DNA from: Petrocella sp. FN5
GTDB taxonomy: Bacteria > Bacillota > Clostridia > Lachnospirales > Vallitaleaceae
NCBI RefSeq assembly: GCF_029210395.1
Contig: NZ_JARGDP010000006.1
Location: forward strand, 30,665 to 94,664
DNA: 64,000 bases
Direction: 5' to 3'
Below the pieces are notes generated by a model that ran no database searches, was not told the origin of the DNA, and saw only the letters and a list, made by a program, of their open reading frames with translations. The translations under genes were made by a program, and so were the position numbers. Shown one piece after another: positions 25,844 to 34,792 of this stretch (position 1 is its first letter; every line of letters begins with the position of its first letter).

Positions 25844-26425
25844 ATGCTGTTTATCATAGGTCTTGGTAACCCTGGAACAAAATTTAACGGAACCCGTCAC
25901 AATATTGGGTTTGAAGTGATAGAAAGACTTGCTTATGACTACCATATCAAATTAGATCGAAAAAAACATAAGGCATTCGTAGGTCAAGGCGTCATCAAAG
26001 GTGAAAAAGTTATATTAATGAAACCCCAAACATATATGAACTTAAGTGGTGAAGCTATTGCCGATGTTCTTGGCTTTTATAAGGAAACACCGGATAAAAT
26101 CATCGTCGTTTATGATGATACCAGTTTGGATGTGGGTAAGCTTAGAATCAGGGAAAGAGGTAGCGCCGGCGGTCATAATGGCATCAAAAATATCATAGCC
26201 CATATGAAAACTCAAGAGTTTATTAGGATTAAAGTGGGCGTAGGTGAAAAACCGCCTGGATGGGATTTGGCGGATTATGTCCTCTCTAGGTTTGATGACT
26301 TGGAAATCAAAACGATACAAGCTGCTATAAAGATGTCAGCAGATGCAGTTGCTATGATTTTGGATGTGGGTGTGGAGAAAGCCATGAACCATTTTAACAA
26401 TAAGAAAGCAGGTGAAAGTCATTGA
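25844..26425 (+). CDS. pth: Peptidyl-tRNA hydrolase
   Basis: Releases tRNA from prematurely dropped peptidyl-tRNA. 193 residues with the family motifs GLGNPGTKFNGTRHNIGF (Asn and the catalytic His at about 20), MKPQTYMNLSGEA, DDTSLDVGKLRIRERGSAGG and HNGIKNI. It is normally beside mfd in Firmicutes, as spoVC in Bacillus; here a sortase and a riboswitch-controlled gene lie between. The stop overlaps the TTG start of the sortase gene. Confidence 0.95.
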   Translation: MLFIIGLGNPGTKFNGTRHNIGFEVIERLAYDYHIKLDRKKHKAFVGQGVIKGEKVILMKPQTYMNLSGEAIADVLGFYKETPDKIIVVYDDTSLDVGKLRIRERGSAGGHNGIKNIIAHMKTQEFIRIKVGVGEKPPGWDLADYVLSRFDDLEIKTIQAAIKMSADAVAMILDVGVEKAMNHFNNKKAGESH

Positions 26426-27129
26426 AAAAACATATTGGAACCTTACTGATTATTGTTGGTATTGTAATTATTACAGTACCACTTGTGGGACGATACATAG
26501 CAACCCAAAGACAAGAAGCCTTGTTGGCAGATTTTCTTGAGCAAAGCATAATGATAGAAGATACAGATAGTTATGATGACCTAAGTGCATCTTTAGAATG
26601 GGGCGTTCAAGAAGAAAATCAAGAGGATTTATCAGAGGCTCTTGAAGTCCCAGGTGTATCATCTATAGATGATGAAGGTTTGGTAGAGGATGATTTGGAA
26701 GGAAACCTTGAAGAAACGGTTATAATCAAACAGAGACCGAAAGCTGTTGCCATACTTGAAATTGATAAAATAGGTATTAAACTACCGGTTGCAGAAGGTG
26801 TGGATTTAGCCACCTTGAAATTCGCAGTAGGGCATATGCCGGAAACGGCTGCTCTTGGAAGTATTGGAAATGCTGTTGTGGCAGGGCATAGAAGTCACAG
26901 CTTCGGTACTTATTTTAACCGTTTGAATGAGGTGGAGATTGGCGATACCATAAAAGTGACAACAGGCGGTCAAACATATATCTATGAAGTATATGAAACA
27001 CGCATTGTTGAGCCGGATGATCTTTCTGTATTAAGAGGCAGTAGTAATCACAAAGTTATTACGCTAATTACTTGCCACCCTCTGTACACTTCGACACATC
27101 GTTTGATTGTCCATGGTGTTATAAAATGA
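26422..27129 (+). CDS. Sortase family protein (class C/D-like)
   Basis: 235-residue membrane-anchored transpeptidase. An N-terminal membrane helix (about 5-24) is followed by a strongly acidic linker (about 38-100) and the sortase beta-barrel (about 108-235). The catalytic triad is visible: His156 in AGHRSHSFG, Cys218 in TLITCHP, Arg227 in STHRLIV. It would anchor surface proteins by an LPxTG-like signal; no such substrate is encoded nearby. The start is TTG with GGTGA upstream and overlaps the pth stop (TTGA), so translation is coupled. The class is uncertain. Confidence 0.87.
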   Translation: MKKHIGTLLIIVGIVIITVPLVGRYIATQRQEALLADFLEQSIMIEDTDSYDDLSASLEWGVQEENQEDLSEALEVPGVSSIDDEGLVEDDLEGNLEETVIIKQRPKAVAILEIDKIGIKLPVAEGVDLATLKFAVGHMPETAALGSIGNAVVAGHRSHSFGTYFNRLNEVEIGDTIKVTTGGQTYIYEVYETRIVEPDDLSVLRGSSNHKVITLITCHPLYTSTHRLIVHGVIK

Positions 27130-27201
27130 CAAATAATAGAAGGCATAATAGGTCTAAAGGACTATAAGGATAGGCAATAAGTTACAAGTTAGAGACAAAC
27201 A

Positions 27202-27231
27202 TTGCATTCTATAGACCTATTATGCTATAAT
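27202..27231 (+). promoter_or_regulatory. Promoter of the riboswitch-controlled transcript (extended -10)
   Basis: TTGCAT (27202-27207) and TATAAT (27226-27231) are separated by 18 bases and the -10 is extended (TGCTATAAT). Transcription would begin about 25 bases before the first aptamer. Confidence 0.6.
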
Positions 27232-27262
27232 GTATACAAGATAATACAGCTTATAATTTTGG

Positions 27263-27355
27263 TGCTTTTCACCGATAATAGCAAACCATTCGAAAGGATG
27301 GGACGCAAAGCCAAGGGCCTTCTGCAGTGCAGGTGGTAGCCGGTTGCCGAAAGGG
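27263..27355 (+). ncRNA. Cyclic di-GMP-I (GEMM-I) riboswitch aptamer 1 of a tandem pair
   Basis: It carries the GEMM-I core: GCAAACCATTCGAAAGGATG (with the GAAA tetraloop), GGGACGCAAAGCC, then a second hairpin (GGCCTTCTGCAGTGCAGG) and GGTAGCCGGTTGCCG. The closing stem P1 is CTTTTC (27265-27270) with GAAAGG (27349-27354). A T7 run begins about 5 bases after P1, so this aptamer might also act on transcription. The core matches the c-di-GMP-I consensus as I know it. Confidence 0.93.
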
Positions 27356-27412
27356 AAGTTTTTTTGTACCCTAAAGGATAAATATTTCTGGTGATACAAC
27401 ACTTCAAGATAA

Positions 27413-27505
27413 GCTTTCAACGATACCGCAAACCATTCGAAAGGGTGGGACGCAAAGCCAAGGACCTTCTGCAATGCAGGTGGTAGCCGGTTACCGAAAG
27501 GAGAG
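27413..27505 (+). ncRNA. Cyclic di-GMP-I (GEMM-I) riboswitch aptamer 2, overlapping the ribosome binding site
   Basis: Nearly the same core as aptamer 1 (GCAAACCATTCGAAAGGGTG, GGGACGCAAAGCC, GGTAGCCGGTTACCG). P1 is CTTTC (27414-27418) with GAAAG (27496-27500). The 3' side of P1 is part of the Shine-Dalgarno sequence AAAGGAG before the ATG at 27512, so c-di-GMP binding should hide the ribosome binding site and lower translation. This gives a direct translational OFF reading, by inference from position. Confidence 0.93.
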
Positions 27506-27511
27506 TTTCAA

Positions 27512-28360
27512 ATGAAGAAGGTTGTATTTTTAATTTTTTCAGTGATCTTTCTCTTTCTCATATCTGAAACGACGACTTGGGCATCATCGACAATAGATGT
27601 AGATTCAAGTCAAGTTAATGAAGGTATAGTAAGGGTTAAATTTAATACAGGTACAACAAAAAAGGTGAAGTTGCTTATATCTAAAGGTGATCAAAGAGTT
27701 CAATACAATCTGTCAAACAGTGAGGCATATATCGGATTTCCTTTGCAACTTGGAGATGGCACTTATACTGTTGGTATTTATGAGAATACAACGGATAGCA
27801 AGTATAGAGCGGTTCATACAAAAAGTTTTAATGTGACCATAACAGACGTTAAAAAGGTCTATTTAAATAGTGTTCAAGAAATCAGTTGGCGTCAAGACAG
27901 TCAAGCTGTATTGCTTGCCCAAAGACTTCTGCAGGAAGCAACTTTTAGAAAGCAACAAAGTCATAAAAATATGGCGGTTCAATTAACGGAACGAGAAAAA
28001 GTAAACGTTCTATATAATTATGTCGTTAACAATATTTCTTATGACTATAATAAAATAAAAACCTTGAACTATGATTATTTACCCAATATTGATCAGACGA
28101 TTCTTGACAAATCCGGTATATGTTATGATTATTCTGCTTTGCTTGGGGCTATGTTGAGAAGTCAAGGTATACCAACAAAAATGGCCAAAGGTTATACGAC
28201 ATGGACAAGCGTTTATCATGCTTGGAATGAAGTGTACTTGGCAAGTGAAAACCGTTGGGTTGTCGTTGACTCTACTTATGATGCTTATATGAAGAGAAAC
28301 AATCAGCTCTACGCTTTTGAAAAAGATACCAATGTGTATCAAAAAGTGAAAGAACTCTAG
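27512..28360 (+). CDS. Secreted transglutaminase-like protein under c-di-GMP riboswitch control
   Basis: 282 residues. An N-terminal signal peptide (MKKVVFLIFSVIFLFLIS, likely cleaved near WAS at 23-25), a beta-rich region (about 28-112), and a C-terminal transglutaminase-like domain with the triad Cys204 (SGICYDYSALLGAML), His236 (YHAWNEVYL) and Asp253 (VVDSTYD). Family members are cysteine proteases or cross-linking enzymes outside the cell. No LPxTG signal or membrane anchor is seen at the C-terminus. Two tandem c-di-GMP-I aptamers precede it and a sortase gene lies upstream, suggesting a role in surface or motile/sessile switching. The substrate is unknown. Confidence 0.85.
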   Translation: MKKVVFLIFSVIFLFLISETTTWASSTIDVDSSQVNEGIVRVKFNTGTTKKVKLLISKGDQRVQYNLSNSEAYIGFPLQLGDGTYTVGIYENTTDSKYRAVHTKSFNVTITDVKKVYLNSVQEISWRQDSQAVLLAQRLLQEATFRKQQSHKNMAVQLTEREKVNVLYNYVVNNISYDYNKIKTLNYDYLPNIDQTILDKSGICYDYSALLGAMLRSQGIPTKMAKGYTTWTSVYHAWNEVYLASENRWVVVDSTYDAYMKRNNQLYAFEKDTNVYQKVKEL

Positions 28361-28412
28361 AGCCAAAGTGATAAATGGCGGCAATAGATTCTGATAAAAA
28401 TTTTTGGCCCTA

Positions 28413-28452
28413 GCCTCTTAGTCAATCCCTCATGAACTAAGAGGCAATTTTT
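28413..28452 (+). terminator. Terminator after the transglutaminase-like gene
   Basis: GCCTCTTAGT (28413-28422) pairs with ACTAAGAGGC (28436-28445), followed by AATTTTTTG. Confidence 0.9.
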
Positions 28453-28524
28453 TGTTCTTTTTTCGTCTACCAAGACCGACCACTTGCAAACTTGTCATAA
28501 CTGTTTTTATCAAGTATAATAAAG

Positions 28525-28629
28525 TGGTTAAAGGGTCAAAACTAAGTTTCACTAAATTCACATACAATATATAGATTATGTTGCACATTCTTAACGATAT
28601 ATTGTATATGAAAGTTCAACTAAATATAG
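28525..28629 (+). repeat. Dispersed palindromic repeat, near-complete copy upstream of mfd
   Basis: TGGTTAAAGGGTCAAAACTA, AGTTTCACTAAATTCACATA, CAATATATAGATTATGTTGC, ACATTCTTAACGATATATTG and TATATGAAAGTTCAACTAAA follow in order, giving the left terminal repeat, left arm, centre and right arm. The right terminal repeat is degenerate after 28629. It lies about 70 bases before mfd. Confidence 0.85.
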
Positions 28630-28697
28630 GAAAATTCATGATGTCTTAGCCGCCAGGTTAAGGCCTTTTGTGCGGTTTTTGGAAAGATAGGTTATGT

Positions 28698-31600
28698 ATG
28701 AATATATTAAATCAGCCTTTGGAAAAGCTGGAAGCTTTTCATATAGCAAAAAATAAACTGAAATATAAAGAAACGCCCATGGCTATTTATGGCGCGATTG
28801 ACTCTCAAAAGTGTCATTTGGTTTCAGCCTTGTCTGACCATCCTCAGAAGTTGATTATTACGTATAATGATGTTAGAGCAAGAGAAATCTATGAAGATAT
28901 GATGTTCTTCCAGGAAAAAGTCTATATCTACCCATCCAAAGACATTATTTTTTATAGTGCAGATGTGCATAGTAATGATATCGTTAAAGAACGGATGCGT
29001 CTTTTTAGGCAATTAATAGAACATCAAGAAGCTGTAGTTATTATGTCGGTAGACGCATTGGTAGATCGCCTTATGCCATTGACGAGAATCGCAGAGAGTG
29101 TCATTTACTGTAAACAAGGGGAAGTCCTTGAGATGACTGGTCTTGGCAAGCGCTTAATATATATGGGTTATAAAAGGACGGATCAAGTAGAAAGTCGAGG
29201 GCAATTCACCATTCGTGGTGGTATTATTGATATTTTTCCATTAACGGAATCTGAAATGGTTCGTATAGAACTATGGGGTGACGAGATTGACTCTATAAGA
29301 CAGGTCAATATGGAAACTCAAAGATCAACAGTTGCTTTAGAAGAAGTAGCCATTTATCCGGCTAGAGAAGTTGTGGTATCGGATGCTTCAATAAAAAAAG
29401 CTGAAAAAGCCGTTCAAAAAGATTATGAAAAGACTAAAAAGTTCTTTTTAAAAGGCGATCCCCAGTATTTAGAAAGATTGGAACGCTGTGTGGATGATTT
29501 GGTTCAAAAAATAAAGGGTGAAGGTAATTTCAATGGCATAGAAGGCAATTTACATTATTATGAAGATGAGGTAGCCTCTATTTTTGATTATTTTCAAGAT
29601 CCTGTCATATATTTAGATGAGCCACAAAGGATTAAAGAAAGACTGACCAATCTTTTTTCGGAATTTAATGAAAGTATGCGTAGTCGTTATGAAAAAGGCT
29701 ATTTATTAAAAGGGCAGGTGGATGTTCTATTTAAAGAAGGTCAAATTGTCAAAAAAATCGAAAAAAATGCTGTAATAAGTTTAAGTACATTAAATCATAA
29801 AGATGCCTTTGTGCATAATACTTCGAAAATAGAGATGTTGGTGCGTTCAGTCAATCCTTATCATGGAAGCTTTGAACTTATGATTAAAGATATTAGAGGC
29901 TGGGTAGAGAACCAATATGAGATTTTATTACTTTGTGCTTCAAAAACAAGAGCCGGCCATATGGTTGAGTTGCTGAATGACCAAGGCATTAGAGCTTATA
30001 CTCTTTATAACGCCGAAATGGGTCTTACACGTGGTTCGGTTGCAGTGTCTTATGGTTCTATGCATAAAGGGTTTGAATACCCACATATTCAGCTTGTGGT
30101 ACTTACAGAAACAGAGCTTGTAGGGAAAAAACAACATAAGCGTCAAAAAAAATTCAAGGACGGGAAGAAGCTAAGTCATTTTAATGAGTTAAAGCAAGGG
30201 GACTATGTGGTTCATGAGAATCATGGTGTGGGTGTTTTTAAAGGCATTGAAAAGATAGAAGTGGAGGGCATCGGAAAAGATTTTATTAAGATTTCTTATA
30301 AAGATGATGGCAATCTATATATTGCCACAACACAGTTGGATGCCATTCAGAAATACATAGGCGCAGAAGGTAAAAAACCTAAGTTGAACAAACTTGGAAC
30401 CGGTGAATGGAAAGCGACAAAAGAACGGGTCAAAGGTGCTGTCGAAGAGATTGCAAAGGATCTTGTTGCTTTATATGCAAAAAGAGAAATGGCAAAAGGC
30501 TATCGGTATGAGAAGGATACGGTATGGCAAAATGAGTTTGAAGAGATGTTTCCATACGAAGAAACAGAAGACCAACTCACAGCCATTGAAGATACTAAAA
30601 GGGATATGGAGAGTTCAAGAATCATGGATCGTCTCATTTGTGGCGATGTAGGTTATGGAAAAACCGAGGTCGCTATTAGAGCTGCTTTTAAAGCCATTCA
30701 AGAAAACAAACAAGTTGCCTATTTGGTGCCCACCACTATTTTGGCACAGCAGCAGTATAATAATTTTGTTCAAAGAATGAAAGATTTTCCGGTAAAAGTT
30801 GAAATGCTATCTAGGTTCAGGACCGCTAAAGAACAGAAGAAGATTCTTGAGGGTTTGAGAAGAGGCTTAATCGATGTGGTTATTGGAACCCATCGCCTTG
30901 TATCCAAGGATGTTGTGTTCAAAGATCTAGGTTTATTAATTGTTGATGAGGAACAACGTTTTGGTGTTAAACACAAAGAAGCTATAAAATCAATGAAGGA
31001 AACTGTGGATGTATTAACCTTAACAGCTACACCAATACCTAGAACCCTCCACATGAGTTTGATCGGTATTAGGGATATGAGTGTACTTGAAGACCCACCA
31101 GAAGAACGTCATCCTATCCAGACATATGTTTTGGAACACAATGATGCACTTATTAAGGATGCGATATACAGAGAACTGGCAAGAGGTGGACAAGTGTACT
31201 ATGTCTATAATCGGGTTAAAGAGATTGATGAAGTTGCTAATCAGATTGCCAAGGAAGTTCCAGAAGCCAGTGTGGCTTATGCCCATGGTCAAATGAGTGA
31301 AAGAGAACTTGAAAACATCATGTTTGATTTTATAAATGGCAATATTGATGTTTTGGTGGCCACGACCATCATTGAAACCGGACTTGATATATCAAATGTC
31401 AATACAATGATTATACATAATGCAGATCGCATGGGACTATCTCAGCTTTATCAGCTTAGGGGCAGGGTCGGTCGGTCTAATCGAGTTGCTTATGCCTATC
31501 TTATGTACAAACGAGACAAAGTGCTTAAGGAAATAGCGGAAAAAAGGTTGGAAGCAATACGGGAGTTTACTGAATTTGGTGCTGGATTTAAGATTGCCAT

Positions 31601-32198
31601 GCGTGACTTGGAGATACGAGGCGCAGGCAATTTACTTGGTGCAAAGCAACATGGTCATATGGATGCTGTAGGTTATGACCTGTATTGTAAGCTCTTGGAG
31701 AAAGAAGTTCGAAAACTAAAAAATGATTTTGACACAGAAGAAAGCTTTGAAACGCTTATAGATATTAATGTGGACGCCTATATACCCATAACTTATATCA
31801 ATGATGAAGTAAGAAAAATTGAGGCCTATAAGAAGATTGCTACCATAGAATCAGAAGCAGATTATCTAGATATTCAAGATGAACTACTAGACCGTTTTGG
31901 AGAATTACCTAAACCCGTTATAAATTTACTTGAGATTGGCTATATTAAGGGCTTGGCTCATGATATTGGAATTACAGCAATCTTAGAAAAAGAAGAAAAA
32001 TATATATTTGAGATAAAAAAAGATGCAAAAATTGACCCATCAGGCATACCTGAATTGATTAAGTCTTATGGACATTCATTGAAATTTGCCATTGCCGATC
32101 AACCCTATTTTGCCCTTGAGATGCCTGGGAATGGTAAAAAGGAAGTTTTCAGACATATTAAGACTTTGTTACAGTCTCTAAAGGGTTTGAAGGTTTAA
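28698..32198 (+). CDS. mfd: Transcription-repair coupling factor
   Basis: Removes RNA polymerase stalled at DNA lesions and recruits UvrABC. 1166 residues from the ATG at 28698 (weak site GATAGG upstream). Order of domains: UvrB-like region without ATPase motifs (about 1-330), RNA-polymerase interaction domain (HENHGVGVFKGIEKIEVEG near 505-523), and a RecG-like translocase with Walker A GDVGYGKTEVA, Walker B DEEQRFGV, TATPIPRTL and the TRG-like segment LRGRVGRS. The C-terminal TRCF domain ends normally. It is in its usual Firmicute neighbourhood, downstream of pth. Confidence 0.96.
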   Translation: MNILNQPLEKLEAFHIAKNKLKYKETPMAIYGAIDSQKCHLVSALSDHPQKLIITYNDVRAREIYEDMMFFQEKVYIYPSKDIIFYSADVHSNDIVKERMRLFRQLIEHQEAVVIMSVDALVDRLMPLTRIAESVIYCKQGEVLEMTGLGKRLIYMGYKRTDQVESRGQFTIRGGIIDIFPLTESEMVRIELWGDEIDSIRQVNMETQRSTVALEEVAIYPAREVVVSDASIKKAEKAVQKDYEKTKKFFLKGDPQYLERLERCVDDLVQKIKGEGNFNGIEGNLHYYEDEVASIFDYFQDPVIYLDEPQRIKERLTNLFSEFNESMRSRYEKGYLLKGQVDVLFKEGQIVKKIEKNAVISLSTLNHKDAFVHNTSKIEMLVRSVNPYHGSFELMIKDIRGWVENQYEILLLCASKTRAGHMVELLNDQGIRAYTLYNAEMGLTRGSVAVSYGSMHKGFEYPHIQLVVLTETELVGKKQHKRQKKFKDGKKLSHFNELKQGDYVVHENHGVGVFKGIEKIEVEGIGKDFIKISYKDDGNLYIATTQLDAIQKYIGAEGKKPKLNKLGTGEWKATKERVKGAVEEIAKDLVALYAKREMAKGYRYEKDTVWQNEFEEMFPYEETEDQLTAIEDTKRDMESSRIMDRLICGDVGYGKTEVAIRAAFKAIQENKQVAYLVPTTILAQQQYNNFVQRMKDFPVKVEMLSRFRTAKEQKKILEGLRRGLIDVVIGTHRLVSKDVVFKDLGLLIVDEEQRFGVKHKEAIKSMKETVDVLTLTATPIPRTLHMSLIGIRDMSVLEDPPEERHPIQTYVLEHNDALIKDAIYRELARGGQVYYVYNRVKEIDEVANQIAKEVPEASVAYAHGQMSERELENIMFDFINGNIDVLVATTIIETGLDISNVNTMIIHNADRMGLSQLYQLRGRVGRSNRVAYAYLMYKRDKVLKEIAEKRLEAIREFTEFGAGFKIAMRDLEIRGAGNLLGAKQHGHMDAVGYDLYCKLLEKEVRKLKNDFDTEESFETLIDINVDAYIPITYINDEVRKIEAYKKIATIESEADYLDIQDELLDRFGELPKPVINLLEIGYIKGLAHDIGITAILEKEEKYIFEIKKDAKIDPSGIPELIKSYGHSLKFAIADQPYFALEMPGNGKKEVFRHIKTLLQSLKGLKV

Positions 32199-32237
32199 GT
32201 ATTGTAGCATATAATGAGTATGAAGAACTATATAGGT

Positions 32238-32284
32238 AGGGCTAATGTGTTAATAATCTAGAACTGAACTTTTTGCTTAGCCCT
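32238..32284 (+). terminator. Possible hairpin after mfd
   Basis: AGGGCTAA (32238-32245) pairs with TTAGCCCT (32277-32284). The loop is 31 bases and no T-tract follows, so it is either a weak terminator or a processing hairpin ahead of the next gene. Confidence 0.35.
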
Positions 32285-32317
32285 TATAGGAATAATGAAT
32301 TTTAGAAATGGAGCTGT

Positions 32318-33427
32318 TTGGCATTGGTTTTAGTTAAAAAAATAATACCGTCTTTGGTTTGTCTGTTAATTGCGATCACAGTTGTGATGGGTTGCAGCAC
32401 GAGTAAAACGAATCCAGACACTTGGCTTAGGATAGGTAATGCGGAAGTTGAAGAGGCAGAAGTAATGGTCTATTTGTTTCAGACTTATAATGATTTTTTG
32501 GCTTTTGGCGGGGAAGATGTATGGGAAATCAAGGATTTTAGCGGTGGGAAATCAGCCAATGAAGTGGCTAAGCAAGGCGCTCTTGACAACCTTATTAAAG
32601 TGAAAGTCTTAAATCAAAAAGCAGATGAACAAGGGATCACGCTAACGGAAAGTGAAGTTGATATCTTGGAACAGGAAGCAAAAAGGTATTATGATAGTTT
32701 ATCCGGAAGTTTTATAGAAAAATATGAGATTTCTTTGGAGACTGTCTATGATGTCATCGGTGATAATTATAGGGCCAGAAGCTTAGAAAATCAAACCATT
32801 GAGAGTTATGAACTAGATTCAGGACAAGTTGAGGACAAAGTCAGAGAAAACGTTGAATATGTTAAGCTAAAAGATGAAAGTGCGATAGATATTCTAACCT
32901 CTTATTATGTTCAGCATATTGTGGTCTATACTCATGAGAAGAATAGTGATGATGTATGGATGGCTTTAGATGTAGAGAAAGTGATACAAGCCCGTAGTAA
33001 GATTGAGGCCGCTTATGAAGCTGTTCATAGCGGTGTAGCTTTTGAAGAAGTCTTAAGAGAATATTCAGAAGACCCAATAAGTGCCGCCGATGATTTGGGT
33101 ATTATGTTATCCAACTTTCAATTGCCGAAAGATTTTATAGTTCATCTTCAAGAGATTAATCCGGGCGAGATGACGCCTATTATAGAAGGTGAGTATGGTT
33201 TTCATATCTTCAAGTTGCTATTTGTGGAAACACCGGATAAAGAAACCGTTGGAGAGTATAATGCTCAGTTTGAGTTATGGGAAAAGTCACTTTATGAAGA
33301 AGCACGGGCGAAGTTATACAAAGAAGCTTTTGACAACATTTATAGCAGATGGCTTCAAGGTGTATCCATTGAACTGGGCCCTAAATGGTTGGAACTTGAC
33401 CTTCTAAATGCCGTTGAGAATGAATAA
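32318..33427 (+). CDS. Peptidylprolyl isomerase lipoprotein, PrsA/SurA-like
   Basis: 369 residues. TTG start (32318; a second TTG at 32324 is also possible) after GGAG. The signal peptide ends in the lipobox VMGC with Cys26. An N-terminal SurA/trigger-factor-like helical region (about 35-180, with LDNLIKVKVLNQKADEQGI) is followed by one parvulin rotamase domain (about 190-300; QHIVVYTHEK, then EVLREYSEDPISAADDLG and the FHIFKLL end). It would fold exported proteins at the outer membrane face. In related genomes a PrsA-type gene often follows mfd; spoVT, often found here, is absent. Confidence 0.85.
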   Translation: MALVLVKKIIPSLVCLLIAITVVMGCSTSKTNPDTWLRIGNAEVEEAEVMVYLFQTYNDFLAFGGEDVWEIKDFSGGKSANEVAKQGALDNLIKVKVLNQKADEQGITLTESEVDILEQEAKRYYDSLSGSFIEKYEISLETVYDVIGDNYRARSLENQTIESYELDSGQVEDKVRENVEYVKLKDESAIDILTSYYVQHIVVYTHEKNSDDVWMALDVEKVIQARSKIEAAYEAVHSGVAFEEVLREYSEDPISAADDLGIMLSNFQLPKDFIVHLQEINPGEMTPIIEGEYGFHIFKLLFVETPDKETVGEYNAQFELWEKSLYEEARAKLYKEAFDNIYSRWLQGVSIELGPKWLELDLLNAVENE

Positions 33428-33485
33428 GTGGGTTTATAACATGATTCAAGTATGTGTATGAGATAGGCTGGTGGAAGGGGAAAAT

Positions 33486-34286
33486 ATGACGAAGATTGAG
33501 AAAAATGGGGAGACATATACCTTTGAGGATTTGCTTCAAGTCATGTCTATATTAAGAAGTGAAGAAGGTTGTCCATGGGATAGAGAACAAGACCATGCAT
33601 CCATAAAAAACGCTGTTATTGAAGAGGCCTATGAACTTGTAGAAGCCATTAATAAGAATGATCTCACCAACATAAAAGAAGAACTTGGAGACTTGCTATT
33701 ACAAGTTGTTTTTCATAGTCAAATAGGTAAAGAGACAGCTACGTTTACTATTGAAGAAGTGGTAGATGGTATAGTTGAAAAACTGATACGACGGCATCCC
33801 CATGTTTTTGATACCATACAGGTTGCAAATAGCGAGGCAGTATTAGATCAGTGGGATCAGATTAAACTGGATGAAAAATCCATTACAACGATTACAGAAG
33901 ACCTAAGGCAAGTACCAAAAGTATTACCGGCATTAATTAAGACAACAAAGATCCAAAAGAAAGTGGGCAAAATCGGGTTTGATTTTCCGGATATTTATGC
34001 TGCATTTGATAAACTGACTGAAGAGGCACAGGAATTGATGGAAGCGCATGAAAAGAAGGATTCGAAGGCAATTGAAGAGGAATTAGGGGATTTATTGTTC
34101 TCGGTGGTAAATATTTCAAGAATTTTGGGATTAAATCCTGAAAATGCCTTGACAAATGCCTTGGAAAAGTTTATAAATAGATTTGAGGGCATTGAGAACC
34201 TTGCTATATCAAGAGGACAGGACCTCAGCCAAATGGATTTATCACAAATGGATGCACTTTGGAGTGAAGTTAAAAAAGACGAATAG
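33486..34286 (+). CDS. mazG: Nucleoside triphosphate pyrophosphohydrolase
   Basis: Hydrolyses (d)NTPs to monophosphate and pyrophosphate and helps remove abnormal nucleotides. 266 residues with two MazG domains: N-terminal (CPWDREQDHASIKNAVIEEAYE, with EELGDLLLQVVFH) and C-terminal (EEAQELMEA, with EEELGDLLFSVVN). The ATG at 33486 follows GGAAGGGGA; a start at 33471 has no site. In Bacillus it follows spoVT and yabM; here it follows the PrsA-like gene. Confidence 0.94.
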   Translation: MTKIEKNGETYTFEDLLQVMSILRSEEGCPWDREQDHASIKNAVIEEAYELVEAINKNDLTNIKEELGDLLLQVVFHSQIGKETATFTIEEVVDGIVEKLIRRHPHVFDTIQVANSEAVLDQWDQIKLDEKSITTITEDLRQVPKVLPALIKTTKIQKKVGKIGFDFPDIYAAFDKLTEEAQELMEAHEKKDSKAIEEELGDLLFSVVNISRILGLNPENALTNALEKFINRFEGIENLAISRGQDLSQMDLSQMDALWSEVKKDE

Positions 34287-34369
34287 TCGCATAGCGATTA
34301 TTATATAGCCAAATCATATGGCGCAAAGTAATTTAATAATTCATTAAAAATGTAGAGGAGGAGTTATTT

Positions 34370-34645
34370 ATGAACAAATCTGAATTAGTAGCCGCAATGG
34401 CAGAAAAAACTGAGTTAAGCAAGAAAGATGCTGAAAAAGCATTAAAGGCATTGGTGGATGTAATCACTGAAGAGTTAGCAAAAGGTGAGAAAATTCAATT
34501 AGTTGGGTTTGGTACATTTGATATTGCAGAAAGAGCTGCAAGAGAAGGTAGAAATCCTCAAACTGGCGATGCAATGAAGATTCCAGCATCAAAAGCACCA
34601 AGATTCAAAGCTGGAAAAGCACTAAAAGACGCAGTAAACGTATAA
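34370..34645 (+). CDS. HU family DNA-binding protein
   Basis: 91-residue nucleoid protein of the usual length, with the full HU pattern: [25 protein letters not shown] at the N-terminus, [13 protein letters not shown] core ([11 protein letters not shown]) and the DNA-clamping arm [24 protein letters not shown]. Strong GAGGAGG site and own terminator, so it is likely highly expressed. Confidence 0.97.
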   Translation: MNKSELVAAMAEKTELSKKDAEKALKALVDVITEELAKGEKIQLVGFGTFDIAERAAREGRNPQTGDAMKIPASKAPRFKAGKALKDAVNV

Positions 34646-34669
34646 TATCATCTAAATAGTAAAATGCTG

Positions 34670-34698
34670 AAAATCTACACGATCGGTGTAGATTTTTT
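34670..34698 (+). terminator. HU gene terminator
   Basis: AAAATCTACAC and GTGTAGATTTT form an 11-bp stem with a GATCG loop and a T6 run. Confidence 0.93.
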
Positions 34699-34741
34699 GT
34701 AATATAGGATTAAAGTTCACCATGTTCCTAATATTACAAAA
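34695..34741. repeat. Inverted repeat between HU and rqcP genes
   Basis: TTTTGTAATATAGGA (34695-34709) and TCCTAATATTACAAAA (34726-34741) are inverted copies with one base inserted. It abuts the HU terminator and is 50 bases before rqcP. It is not part of the main repeat family; it may be an operator or RNA hairpin. Confidence 0.5.
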
Positions 34742-34792
34742 TCCCTTGAGTATCAAGATGTATATGGATATAATGAGGAGTGAAGATAAGTC

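Noticed and set aside
27220..27474. Minus-strand ORFs across the region before the transglutaminase-like gene
   Set aside because: They are antisense to two c-di-GMP-I aptamers and owe their repeated peptide to the duplicated aptamer.
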